64,000 nt of DNA from JAHEJJ01 sp965212205 (GTDB taxonomy: Bacteria > Bacteroidota > Bacteroidia > Flavobacteriales > Flavobacteriaceae): positions 124,001 through 188,000 of the forward strand of contig CBDBUX010000011.1 of assembly GCA_965212205.1 (NCBI GenBank), read 5' to 3'. The translations under genes and the position numbers were made by a program. The notes below the pieces were generated by a model that ran no database searches, was not told where the DNA came from, and worked only from the letters and a program-made list of their open reading frames with translations. Positions 26,054 to 34,919 of this stretch are shown in pieces (position 1 is the first letter of the stretch; each line of letters opens with the position of its first letter).

Positions 26054-26584
26054 TTAGCTTCCTGTTTTGCGCTTTGCAAAAACTATATAATACCGGGGGG
26101 TAAAAAACCTCAGCAGTGGCCTTAAACCGATTTTTTTTACAGGATTTGTCCACTTGTCGCGATCTATTATCTCCCAGCCAGCTTTTTCCAATAACCAGTC
26201 GAATTGCCAATCTTCAAATTCATGAAAATGCCTGTCCCATGGGTCATCTTCATTACGATAGGCGCTTGCAAACCAAAGTCGGAGTGGGATACTTGCCACA
26301 AGATAATCACATTCTATATCTTTTAGCAGGTTAAACGGAGCAACTAAATGTTCAAAAATTTCGAAGGCTGTGACCACCTTGGCATCGGTTTGTAGAACTT
26401 TGGTGAGATCCAGGTCCAGATCTTCACCATCAGTATTTTCAACAGTAAATCCCGCCTCTTTCATCCTTTGTGAGAACGGATTAGCTACACCTAAGTCGAG
26501 GATCTTCTGATCTGAGGAAATATGCTTCTTAAGAAACGCCATCGTATGTCGGTAGCGTTTCTCAGGAAAATAATTTGCATACAT
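26054..26584 (-). CDS. SAM-dependent methyltransferase (class I)
   Basis: The 176-residue protein has a SAM-binding start KILDLGVANPFSQRM, an acidic second strand (NTDGEDLDLDLTKVL) and motif FEIFEHLVAPFNLL, as in Methyltransf_11/23-type small methyltransferases. The substrate is unknown. It lies between the KAS III gene (25-base gap) and the glycosyltransferase on the same strand, suggesting a three-gene unit that decorates a lipid or glycan, which is inference. Confidence 0.82.
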   Translation of the reverse strand: MYANYFPEKRYRHTMAFLKKHISSDQKILDLGVANPFSQRMKEAGFTVENTDGEDLDLDLTKVLQTDAKVVTAFEIFEHLVAPFNLLKDIECDYLVASIPLRLWFASAYRNEDDPWDRHFHEFEDWQFDWLLEKAGWEIIDRDKWTNPVKKIGLRPLLRFFTPRYYIVFAKRKTGS

Positions 26585-26609
26585 CTTTAATGATTATAAA
26601 AACAAGGGG

Positions 26610-27668
26610 TCAGCATCTGTAGACTATCGCATTGATATTCATGCCTGCGCCAACACTGGCAAAGATAACAACATCTCCCTTTTCAACGCTTTGATTCTCC
26701 ATTTTTCCACGGCGTACGGTATCGTAAAGGGTAGGAATGGTTGCCACGGAACTATTGCCCATATTGCGGATGTTCATAGGCATAACGCCTTCGGGCATTT
26801 CAGCGCCATAAAGCCTGTAGAACCTTTTAACAATGGCTTCATCCATTTTTTCATTAGCCTGATGAATAAATATTTTTTTTACGTGTTTTATATCGGTTTC
26901 GCTTTTATCCAAACAGGCTTTCATGGCCTGAGGTACATGTGAAATCGCAAACTCGTAAATTTTCCGGCCATACATTTTTATGTATTGTCTGTTGTCTGTT
27001 GTCGTTTTGTTGTGTGAAGTACCGCTGTATAAATAATAAGCTTCTTCATTGGTGTATGTGGCCGAAGAGTGTGCTAAAATTGATCCGCTTTCCGGGTTAG
27101 CCTCTACAATACATGCTCCTGCACCATCGGAATATATCATAGAGTCCCTGTCGTGTGGGTCTATTACTCTCGACAGTGTCTCAGCGCCAATCACCAGACA
27201 TTTTTGGGCCATGCCACTTTTTATAAAAGCATAGGCCTGGATCACTCCTTCCACCCAGCCAGGACATCCGAATAGCATATCATAAGCGACACAGTTTGGA
27301 TTTTTGATATTCAGGTGATGCTTTACCCTGGTGGCCAAACTGGGCACAGTATCGGCCTGAGCGTGTCCGTAGTTCACATCACCGAAATTATGGGCAAAGA
27401 TGATATAGTCGAGTTCCTCGGCGTTTATTCCGGCATCGGTAATGGCTTTCATGGCTGCCCGATAACCCAGATCGGAGGTGTTCAGGTCGCTTTTTGCATA
27501 TCTTCTTTCGTCTATACCCGTTATCGCCTGAAATTTTTGAATGATTACCTGGTTGTTGTTTTCAAAGGGAAGGCCATCGCTTTGAAGAAACTCATTGGTT
27601 TCGAAGGCTTCATTTGTTGTAGTAACGCAAGGGATATAACTCCCGGTTCCGGTAATGCCGATGGTCAT
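26610..27668 (-). CDS. 3-oxoacyl-ACP synthase III-like enzyme
   Basis: This KAS III-family condensing enzyme has 352 residues. The start MTIGITGTGSYIP at 27668 is chosen over an in-frame ATG 42 bases upstream because the family begins here. The Cys-His-Asn triad is complete: Cys in LFGCPGWVEG, His in FIHQANEKMD and Asn in NMGNSSVATIP. The mid-region (ITGIDERRYA) and substrate loops differ from housekeeping FabH. It is therefore more likely a specialised enzyme for an unusual acyl chain or secondary lipid, together with the methyltransferase and glycosyltransferase next to it. Confidence 0.87.
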   Translation of the reverse strand: MTIGITGTGSYIPCVTTTNEAFETNEFLQSDGLPFENNNQVIIQKFQAITGIDERRYAKSDLNTSDLGYRAAMKAITDAGINAEELDYIIFAHNFGDVNYGHAQADTVPSLATRVKHHLNIKNPNCVAYDMLFGCPGWVEGVIQAYAFIKSGMAQKCLVIGAETLSRVIDPHDRDSMIYSDGAGACIVEANPESGSILAHSSATYTNEEAYYLYSGTSHNKTTTDNRQYIKMYGRKIYEFAISHVPQAMKACLDKSETDIKHVKKIFIHQANEKMDEAIVKRFYRLYGAEMPEGVMPMNIRNMGNSSVATIPTLYDTVRRGKMENQSVEKGDVVIFASVGAGMNINAIVYRC

Positions 27669-27824
27669 CTTAAGTGTTCTATGGTTAGTACTGGCTAAGA
27701 TAAAAATCAACCGATGAAAAAATTCAGTTTTTCCACATCATATTACGATATTCAGCGGCATAAAAATATGGTACAGCAGTAAAATATCAAATCGAAGTAT
27801 GTTGTCAGCACGCCGTCTGGCCGT

Positions 27825-30677
27825 TTATTCAGCTTCTGCGTACATTTCTATTGAAGGACAAGTACAGATCAAATTACGATCGCCATAGGCGTCGTCGACC
27901 CTGCGGATTGAAGGCCAGAATTTGTTTTCCGACACATATGGGAGCGGGAAAACCGCCTGCTGTCTGCTGTATGGATAGTCCCAGTTATCGCTGCATATCA
28001 TCGACAAGGTGTGTGGCGCATTATTTAGCAGGTTGTTAGCTTCTGTGCCTTCTAACTGCTCAATTTCGTCATGTATCGAGAGCATCGCATCGCAAAAGCG
28101 ATCCAATTCCTGGAGATTTTCACTTTCCGTGGGTTCGATCATCATGGTGCCGGCTACCGGAAATGATACTGTTGGAGCATGAAATCCATAATCCATAAGC
28201 CTTTTGGCAATATCGGTTACCTCAATCCCTTTTTCTCTAAAGGGCCGGCAATCGATGATCATTTCATGAGCTGCACGTCCGTTTTCACCGGTATAGAGTA
28301 TATCATACTTATCTTCTAGACGATTTTTGATATAATTAGCATTGAGAATAGCAATTTTCGTAGCGTATTCCAATCCTTCAGCACCCAACATTTTAATATA
28401 GGCATAGGATATAAGACAGATCAGGGCACTGCCCCAGGGTGCTCCGGAAATGGCCGTAATGGCCTTATCACCTCCTGTTGAAATTATAGGATTGCCAGGA
28501 AGGAAAGGTACAAGTTGCTCAGCAACACATATAGGGCCTACTCCGGGACCTCCTCCTCCATGAGGGATGGCAAATGTTTTATGTAGGTTAAGGTGACATA
28601 CATCGGCACCGATCACAGCCGGATTGGTAAGACCCACCTGGGCATTCATATTTGCACCATCCATATAAACCTGGCCGCCATGGTCGTGTATAAGATTGGT
28701 AATCTTTCTGATCGAGGACTCGAAAACTCCATGGGTAGAGGGATAGGTTACCATCAAGGCCGCCAGCTTATCGGAATGCAGATTTACTTTGTCTTCCAGC
28801 TCAGTCAGATCAATATTGCCATAGTCATCTGTTTTAGTAACGACCACCTTCATGCCGGCCATCACCGCTGAGGCAGGGTTGGTGCCGTGCGCACTGGCGG
28901 GAATAATACAAACATTGCGATGCCCTTCGCCCCGGGATTCGTGATAGGCCCGTATGGTCATCAGGCCTGAGTATTCGCCCTGCGCACCCGAATTGGGCTG
29001 GAGTGAGGTAGCCGCAAAACCTGTAATTGTGGTTAGATCCTCTTCCAGCGCCCTAAGCATGATGTGATATCCCTCGGCTTGTTCTACCGGGGCAAACGGA
29101 TGGATATTAGACCACGCCGCCGAACTTAGTGATAACATTTCCGAAGCAGCATTGAGCTTCATAGTGCACGACCCCAGTGAGATCATCGAGTGGTTCAGGG
29201 CCAGGTCTTTTCGCTCAAGCATCTTTAAATATCTCATCAATTCGGTTTCACTGTGATATGAATTGAAAACCGCATGTTCCATAAAACTGCTCTGGCGCAT
29301 CAATTTGGAAGGAATAGCGGAGTTTTCCGTTAAAGAATCGATCTCCGCCAATGCCTGGCCATCGGCCTCGGAAAAAACAGCGATAACCTTATTAAGATCC
29401 TCTACTTCCACGGCTTCATTAAGTGCTATGGAAATGGTATTCTCGTCTACATAATAAAAGTTGATTTCTGACTTCTCGGCCAAGGATTTGATCCGCTTAC
29501 TGTCTGCAGCTATCAGCAGGGTATCGAAATAATGGTCATTGAGAATTGAGACTCCTGATTTCTTTAACGCCTCGGCGAGCGTAACTGTTAGGGCATGCAC
29601 ATTTTTGGCTATATATGTCAGGCCTTTTGGACCATGATATACGGCATAGGCACCTGCCATGACCGCAAGTAATACTTGAGCCGTACAAATATTGGAAGTG
29701 GCTTTGTCTCGCTTTATATGCTGTTCCCGGGTTTGTAACGCCATCCTCAATGCCGATTTTCCATCCCGGTCTTTCGTGACTCCGATTATCCGGCCCGGGA
29801 TGTTTCGCTTATACATTTCGCGTGTGGCAAAAAATGCTGCATGCGGACCACCATACCCTAAAGGGATACCGAATCTTTGTGTGGTTCCTACCACAATATC
29901 GACATCGAATTCCCCTGGAGGTTTCAATAATACCAGGCTAAGAATATCTGCTGCAACAGCTACTTTGATCTCCGATGCTGCTGCCTTCTTTACAAAACCC
30001 CCATAATCATGGAGATGACCATATTTACCAGGATATTGAAGAAGTGCACCGAAATACTCCGATGAGAATTCAAAATTTTCATGATTTCCTAGGACGAGTT
30101 CAATGCCCAATGGTTTCGACCTGGTTTGTAACACCGAATAGGTCTGTGGTAAGATCTCTTCTGAGACAAAAAACTTGCTAACCCCATTCTTTTTCTGAGC
30201 TCTGCTGCGGACATCATGCAACATCGTCATAGCCTCTGCAGCTGCGGTACTTTCGTCTAAAAGTGAGGCGTTGGCTATTTCCATGCCGGTGAGGTCGCAC
30301 ACCATAGTTTGGTAATTCAGTAAGGCCTCTAGTCTGCCCTGGGCGATTTCGGCCTGATAAGGGGTATAGGCGGTATACCAACCAGGGTTTTCGAGGATGT
30401 TTCGCTTGATCACTGAGGGAGTCAGGCTTTCATGATAACCCAGGCCTATATACGATTTGAAAACTTTATTTTTTCTGGCTAACTGGTCAGCATTTTCGAG
30501 AAAGACATGCTCGCTAATGGCCGGTTCCAATTCGAGTTTTGAACGAAGTCTGATATCTTCGGGGATGGTTTCTCCGATAAGGTGTTCCAGGCTTTCCGCA
30601 CCTAAGGTGTGAAGCATTTTGGGAAGGTCTTCCGGTCTGATTCCAATATGTCTCGATGCAAAAACATCTGTTTTCAT
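27825..30677 (-). CDS. gcvP: Glycine dehydrogenase (decarboxylating), P-protein
   Basis: GcvP is the PLP-dependent subunit of the glycine cleavage system. It decarboxylates glycine and passes the aminomethyl group to the lipoyl H-protein. The 950-residue single-chain form has two homologous halves. The N-half begins FASRHIGIRPEDLPKML; the C-half carries the PLP lysine in LNLHKTFAIPHGGGGPGVGP. ALGSCTMKLN is seen here as SLGSCTMKLN. gcvT and gcvH are not in the window. It is a single gene with its own putative promoter. Confidence 0.97.
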   Translation of the reverse strand: MKTDVFASRHIGIRPEDLPKMLHTLGAESLEHLIGETIPEDIRLRSKLELEPAISEHVFLENADQLARKNKVFKSYIGLGYHESLTPSVIKRNILENPGWYTAYTPYQAEIAQGRLEALLNYQTMVCDLTGMEIANASLLDESTAAAEAMTMLHDVRSRAQKKNGVSKFFVSEEILPQTYSVLQTRSKPLGIELVLGNHENFEFSSEYFGALLQYPGKYGHLHDYGGFVKKAAASEIKVAVAADILSLVLLKPPGEFDVDIVVGTTQRFGIPLGYGGPHAAFFATREMYKRNIPGRIIGVTKDRDGKSALRMALQTREQHIKRDKATSNICTAQVLLAVMAGAYAVYHGPKGLTYIAKNVHALTVTLAEALKKSGVSILNDHYFDTLLIAADSKRIKSLAEKSEINFYYVDENTISIALNEAVEVEDLNKVIAVFSEADGQALAEIDSLTENSAIPSKLMRQSSFMEHAVFNSYHSETELMRYLKMLERKDLALNHSMISLGSCTMKLNAASEMLSLSSAAWSNIHPFAPVEQAEGYHIMLRALEEDLTTITGFAATSLQPNSGAQGEYSGLMTIRAYHESRGEGHRNVCIIPASAHGTNPASAVMAGMKVVVTKTDDYGNIDLTELEDKVNLHSDKLAALMVTYPSTHGVFESSIRKITNLIHDHGGQVYMDGANMNAQVGLTNPAVIGADVCHLNLHKTFAIPHGGGGPGVGPICVAEQLVPFLPGNPIISTGGDKAITAISGAPWGSALICLISYAYIKMLGAEGLEYATKIAILNANYIKNRLEDKYDILYTGENGRAAHEMIIDCRPFREKGIEVTDIAKRLMDYGFHAPTVSFPVAGTMMIEPTESENLQELDRFCDAMLSIHDEIEQLEGTEANNLLNNAPHTLSMICSDNWDYPYSRQQAVFPLPYVSENKFWPSIRRVDDAYGDRNLICTCPSIEMYAEAE

Positions 30678-30710
30678 AGTCGCTCTTTAAGTGGTAGTCT
30701 GAAAATTTTC

Positions 30711-30718
30711 CAAAATTA
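30711..30718 (-). promoter_or_regulatory. Putative -7 box for gcvP
   Basis: On the minus strand it reads TAATTTTG (TAnnTTTG), 33 bases before the gcvP ATG. No obvious -33 element. No glycine riboswitch was recognised in the leader. Confidence 0.4.
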
Positions 30719-30803
30719 GCGAATTCTTCCCGCATTTAAGGCGTTTTGGGATAGGTCTGTTTTAAAGTTTTTAACGAATTATAAACCTTCCTGAGCGTTT
30801 GTC

Positions 30804-30811
30804 TAATTTTG
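30804..30811 (+). promoter_or_regulatory. Putative -7 box directly before the UbiA-like gene
   Basis: TAATTTTG matches TAnnTTTG and ends 4 bases before the GTG start at 30816. Transcription would begin at about the start codon. Confidence 0.4.
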
Positions 30812-30815
30812 TTTG

Positions 30816-31640
30816 GTGAAACTGTTACAAAAGATTTTCGATTATTATATAGAAGCCTCCATTCATGTGGCGCTGGCCATCGTTTCACTTTCACTGGCAA
30901 ACGGCTTTTTATTGAACATTCCAATCTCATATGAGTTGGTTTTCTTCATCTTTTTTGGTTCTGTTGCTTCGTATAATTTTGTTAAAAATGGCCCTGATCT
31001 ATTACGCCTGAAATATTTCGCCACTGGTAACCCTTCAAATGCCGTTTTGTTGATTGGTCTGGCAGGAGTTTTTACATTCTATTTCGGACTGTTGCTTCCG
31101 AAAAGATCCTATACAGTGCTGGTATTCCTCCTGGTGGTAATGCTGCTCTATACCTATCCGATTGCTTATCGTAGTAAAAACCTCAGAAGCCTGGGAATAC
31201 TAAAAGTGATCCTTGTTGCCATCAGCTGGACTACCGTGACTGTGTACTTGCCTGTTGTCTGTAACGGATCGGTTTGGGCATGGGATCTGAATATCGTTGC
31301 CTTGCAAACTTTCCTGCTGGTGGTTTCACTGATGATTCCCTTTGAGATAAGGGATATGCAATTCGATCCGCCTGATATTCGTACTATTCCAAGGAGAATC
31401 GGGGTTAGAGGAACCAAACGCTTGGGTATTCTCCTGATGATACTTTCAACGTTCCTGCTTTTTTTAGGTGATGATATCAGTGCTATGGAAATAGCAGCTC
31501 GAGGGGTATTACTGATATTGGTGAGCTTTCTTATTTGGATGACACCAATGAATAATTCAAAATACTACGCCGCTTTTTGGGTTGAGGCAGCACCCATTTT
31601 TTGGCTCGGGTTAATATATGGGTGGAGTATACTTTTTTAA
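30816..31640 (+). CDS. UbiA-superfamily-like membrane protein with degenerate first motif
   Basis: The 274-residue protein has about eight to nine membrane helices. The second aspartate-rich motif of UbiA prenyltransferases is well kept near residue 180 (EIRDMQFD, then DIRTIPRRIGVRGTKRLG). The first motif, normally NxxxDxxxD, reads NFVKNGPD near residue 54, with Asn in place of the first Asp and the second shifted by one. It may therefore have altered chemistry or have lost it. The start could be TTG 30813 or GTG 30816; there is no ATG nearby. It is convergent, overlapping by 4 bases, with the small zinc-finger-like gene. Confidence 0.65.
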   Translation: MKLLQKIFDYYIEASIHVALAIVSLSLANGFLLNIPISYELVFFIFFGSVASYNFVKNGPDLLRLKYFATGNPSNAVLLIGLAGVFTFYFGLLLPKRSYTVLVFLLVVMLLYTYPIAYRSKNLRSLGILKVILVAISWTTVTVYLPVVCNGSVWAWDLNIVALQTFLLVVSLMIPFEIRDMQFDPPDIRTIPRRIGVRGTKRLGILLMILSTFLLFLGDDISAMEIAARGVLLILVSFLIWMTPMNNSKYYAAFWVEAAPIFWLGLIYGWSILF

Positions 31641-31861
31641 ATCTTTTCCGCAAGATTTTTCTTCATCCTTAGCTTGTCTTTATCAGAAAGATTGTGCAAC
31701 GCAGCTTTTTCACATAAGGTTGTAAGTCTGGTGTTCTTATCCGAGAAGGAAGCACAGGCCTTACATACCCAAAGGTGTAACTTCAATTTGAGTATTTCCC
31801 AGAAGGATGCATCCTTGTATTGGGTCTTATGACATATTATTCTAGCTTCGTCGCAGGTCAT
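31637..31861 (-). CDS. Small zinc-finger-like protein, probable anti-sigma partner
   Basis: The 74-residue product has CDEARIICHK near the start and the HxxxCxxC-type motif HLWVCKAC (about residues 29-36), as in ZAS-type anti-sigma factors. The rest is charged helix, with no membrane segment. It is therefore much shorter than membrane anti-sigma factors and would be cytoplasmic. Its ATG overlaps the sigma factor stop (ATGA), so the two are coupled. The link to sigma control is inferred from motif and position. Confidence 0.65.
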   Translation of the reverse strand: MTCDEARIICHKTQYKDASFWEILKLKLHLWVCKACASFSDKNTRLTTLCEKAALHNLSDKDKLRMKKNLAEKI

Positions 31862-32412
31862 CTGTTAAACCAATTTTCATTTAAACACCCCATTAATGCG
31901 GTCCGTGCTCTGTGCACCATAACCCAAAGGTTAGACGGATTTATGCCTAATTCATTACAGATATCTTCGGTATTTAAGCCTCTGATAGTCTTCATGGTGA
32001 AGACGGCAGACTGTTTTTTAGGCAGTTTCGATATACATTCCTGTATCGCCAGGCCTAGTTCCTCGTTCTCCAAAAAATCGTTTTCAAGAATGCTTTCGGG
32101 GTCTGCCACCTGTTCCTCCAACCAATCACCGTCAGACTCCGTTCCTGAGCTATAGTTGATACGTATTTCCGCTTTACCCTTTTTCGAATTTATTTTTCGA
32201 TAATAATCTATTACCTTACGCTTAAGTATTGCAATTAACCAGGTTCGTTCTGCAGCCGTGCCTTTGTAATTTTTGGCCGACTTAAGACCCGCCAGAAAGG
32301 TTTCCTGTACCAGATCTTTGGCAATCTCCTCATCGCTGATACGGGCGATGGCGTAGTTAAATAGGTAGTCGGCATATCGATCTACCCATGTATGAGGATT
32401 TAGTTGGTACAT
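31858..32412 (-). CDS. ECF-type RNA polymerase sigma factor
   Basis: The 184-residue protein has sigma region 2 (DYLFNYAIARISDEEIAKDL, VQETFLAGLKSA, TWLIAILKRKVIDYYRK) and region 4 (LPKKQSAVFTMKTIRGLNTE, NLWVMVHRARTAL). The open frame extends to 32481, but ATG 32412 is chosen. A -7 box sits at 32437-32444, and the longer form would leave only 11 bases to the divergent rhodanese gene. The coupled small gene downstream is a probable regulator. The regulon is unknown. Confidence 0.9.
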   Translation of the reverse strand: MYQLNPHTWVDRYADYLFNYAIARISDEEIAKDLVQETFLAGLKSAKNYKGTAAERTWLIAILKRKVIDYYRKINSKKGKAEIRINYSSGTESDGDWLEEQVADPESILENDFLENEELGLAIQECISKLPKKQSAVFTMKTIRGLNTEDICNELGINPSNLWVMVHRARTALMGCLNENWFNR

Positions 32413-32436
32413 ATTGTTATCGCGCTTGGCTAATCT

Positions 32437-32444
32437 CAAATGTA
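32437..32444 (-). promoter_or_regulatory. Putative -7 box for the ECF sigma gene
   Basis: On the minus strand it reads TACATTTG (TAnnTTTG), 24 bases before ATG 32412. It lies inside the longer open frame and so argues for the shorter start. Confidence 0.4.
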
Positions 32445-32492
32445 ATAGAAATTTTTGGTAAGGAATGAACCGTTTATCCAATAGATACAGAA

Positions 32493-32843
32493 ATGAGAAA
32501 TAGTTTACTCCTGGTAGTGATAATTTTTATGAATGTGCATTGTACTCAGAAGAAGTCGATGCATATCAACGATTTTGCAAATGAGAACCTGAACAATGTA
32601 GTTCTGATAGACGTGCGTACACCGGAAGAATATCAGGAAGGACATCTCGATGACGCCATCAATATCAATTGGTATGATCCGGACTTTACCAAACAGGTTG
32701 AAGCTTTAGGCCAGAAAAAAGGCCTTTATGTTTATTGTAAAAAAGGTGGCCGCAGTGCCAAAGCTGCTACAGTGCTCGATTCACTAGGATATAAGGTAAC
32801 AGATCTCCTTGGGGGTTACGACGAATATAATCCGGAAGATTGA
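32493..32843 (+). CDS. Rhodanese-domain lipoprotein
   Basis: This is a single rhodanese domain of 116 residues. It has a lipoprotein-like signal (LLVVIIFMNVHC), VVLIDVRTPEEYQEGHLDDA and the active-site loop VYCKKGGRS with the sulfur-carrying Cys. Such proteins carry sulfane sulfur or act in redox stress. This one would act outside the inner membrane. It is divergent from the ECF sigma gene across a short shared promoter region, so it may be a target of that sigma factor (inference). The stop lies one base from the convergent peptidase gene. Confidence 0.87.
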   Translation: MRNSLLLVVIIFMNVHCTQKKSMHINDFANENLNNVVLIDVRTPEEYQEGHLDDAININWYDPDFTKQVEALGQKKGLYVYCKKGGRSAKAATVLDSLGYKVTDLLGGYDEYNPED

Positions 32844-32844
32844 A

Positions 32845-34872
32845 CTAGCCTGCTTTTTTTATAAGGCCTGATCGTTCTAGCAAGGCCTCTATACCAGGCT
32901 CGCTGCCACGAAATCTTTTATACAGTGCCATTGGCTTTTCAGTTCCACCTTTTGATAATATGTGTTCCCTAAACCGCGATGCAACCTCTGTGTTGAAAAT
33001 ACCTTTTTCCTTAAAATAAGCAAAGGCATCTGCATCGAGCACCTCTGCCCATTTATAACTGTAGTAACCAGAGGAATAACCTCCCTGGAATATATGTGAA
33101 AATGCTGTACTCATACAGGTTTCGGCGGTCACAGGAAATAATCGGGTGCTTTCAAATGCCTTCTCTTCGAGCTCCTTTACTTTTTCCACCGATGATGGAT
33201 CTGCACCATGCCAGGCCATATCTAATAAGCCAAAACTCAGCTGCCTTAAAGTTGCCATTCCTTGTTGGAATGTGGACGATTCCTTAAGGCGATCGATGAT
33301 CTCCATAGGAATAAGTTCCCCGGTTTTATAGTGCCTGGCAAACATTTCTAGGGCCTCTTTCTCATAACACCAGTTCTCCATGATCTGACTGGGTAATTCC
33401 ACAAAGTCCCAGTAAACCGAAGTGCCCGAAAGGCTTGGGTAGTGTGTATTGGCAAGCATACCGTGCAGGGCATGGCCAAACTCATGGAATAAGGTTTTCA
33501 CCTCGTTGAATGTTAGAAGCGAGGGTCGGCTTTCCGATGGCCGGGTAAAATTGCAAACGTTCGATACCTGTGGCCGCACGTTCTCTCCGTCTAAAACATA
33601 CTGAGAACGGTATGAAGTCATCCAGGCACCGCCCCTTTTCCCCGTTCTCGGGTGAAAATCGGCATAAAAAAGAGATATGAACTCATCATCACTGTCATAA
33701 ACCCTATAGGTGATTACTTCATTATGATAAATCTCAACATCTTCAACTTTTTCGAAGCGCAAACCAAATAATTTGTTTGCTACCATGAACACCCCGTCTA
33801 TCACTTTTTGGAGCGAAAAGTAGGGTTTAAGGATCTCATCATCTAAATCGAAGAGTTTTTGTTTTAGTTTTTCGGAATAATATGCACTATCCCATTTTTG
33901 AAGTGCCTGGATTCCATCGATCTCCCGGGCAAAATCTTCTAACTTACTAAACTCTTCCATGGCCACCGGCCTGGCTTTTTCCAGGAGTTCTTCCAGAAAC
34001 TCGTTAACTTTTTCCGGTGTATCGGCCATCCTTTCTTCCAATACATAATGGGCGTGGGAAGGGTAGCCCAACAATTGAGCCCGCCGATACCTGAGATTTG
34101 TGATATTTAAAACGTTTTCCTGGTTGTCGTATTCATCGCCCTGAAATCCTTTCCTACCATAGGCCAGCGCCAACCTTTTCCTAAGTTCCCTGTTGCTGGC
34201 GTATTTCATGAAAGGGATATAGCTTGGAAAATCCAGTGTAATGATCCAACCTTCTTTTTTACGCTCTTTTGCCAAAAGTGAAGCAGCTTCAATCTGAGCT
34301 TCAGGTAAACCGTCGAGATCCTCCAAAAGGGTTAAATGCATTTCGTATCGATTGGTTTCCGCCAACACATTTTCCCCGAACTTCAGTTTTAATTGTGCCA
34401 GTTCAATATCGATTTTTCTTAGATCTTCCTTCTCTTTTTCACCAAGATGGGCACCGTTCCTGCTAAAACTCTTGTATTTTTTATCCAGTAAGGTTTCTTG
34501 TTCAGGCGAAAGATCCAACGAAGCCCTTTGCTGGTAAACTTCATTCACCCTTTCAAATAAAGTGCTGTTTAAGGTAACATCATTCGAAAATTCCGATAAA
34601 AGAGGGGACACCTCCTGGGCAATCTTTTGAATATTTTCATTGGTTTCGGCCGAATTGAGATTAAAGAAAACACTGGATATCCGATCTAATTGCATACCTG
34701 CATAATCCAGTGCCTCAATGGTATTCTTAAAAGTCGGTGTTTCCTTAATAGCGCAGATTGCATCTATTTCGTTCCTTGCGCTTTCAATGGCCTGTAGAAA
34801 AGCCGGTTTAAAATGTTCGTTCCTGATTTTTGAAAATGGAGGGGTATCGAATGGGGCTAATAGCGGATTCAT
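32845..34872 (-). CDS. M3 family metallopeptidase (oligopeptidase A / Dcp type)
   Basis: This is a zinc oligopeptidase of 675 residues. The start NPLLAPFDTPPFSKIRNEHF is typical of the Dcp/OpdA family. The zinc site is LFHEFGHALHGML (HExxH), with the downstream Glu in WDFVELPSQIMENW. No signal peptide is visible, so it is probably cytoplasmic and degrades short peptides. It is a single gene facing the rhodanese gene. Confidence 0.93.
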   Translation of the reverse strand: MNPLLAPFDTPPFSKIRNEHFKPAFLQAIESARNEIDAICAIKETPTFKNTIEALDYAGMQLDRISSVFFNLNSAETNENIQKIAQEVSPLLSEFSNDVTLNSTLFERVNEVYQQRASLDLSPEQETLLDKKYKSFSRNGAHLGEKEKEDLRKIDIELAQLKLKFGENVLAETNRYEMHLTLLEDLDGLPEAQIEAASLLAKERKKEGWIITLDFPSYIPFMKYASNRELRKRLALAYGRKGFQGDEYDNQENVLNITNLRYRRAQLLGYPSHAHYVLEERMADTPEKVNEFLEELLEKARPVAMEEFSKLEDFAREIDGIQALQKWDSAYYSEKLKQKLFDLDDEILKPYFSLQKVIDGVFMVANKLFGLRFEKVEDVEIYHNEVITYRVYDSDDEFISLFYADFHPRTGKRGGAWMTSYRSQYVLDGENVRPQVSNVCNFTRPSESRPSLLTFNEVKTLFHEFGHALHGMLANTHYPSLSGTSVYWDFVELPSQIMENWCYEKEALEMFARHYKTGELIPMEIIDRLKESSTFQQGMATLRQLSFGLLDMAWHGADPSSVEKVKELEEKAFESTRLFPVTAETCMSTAFSHIFQGGYSSGYYSYKWAEVLDADAFAYFKEKGIFNTEVASRFREHILSKGGTEKPMALYKRFRGSEPGIEALLERSGLIKKAG

Positions 34873-34919
34873 ACTGAATATGTGTTCTACCTTTGTTTTA
34901 GATTGAATTAAGTAAAATA

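Noticed and set aside
30678..30812. Glycine riboswitch before gcvP
   Set aside because: The short leader has no tandem aptamer-like structure, and only a -7 box is recognisable.
32413..32481. Longer start for the ECF sigma factor
   Set aside because: It would cover the -7 box and leave 11 bases to the divergent rhodanese gene.
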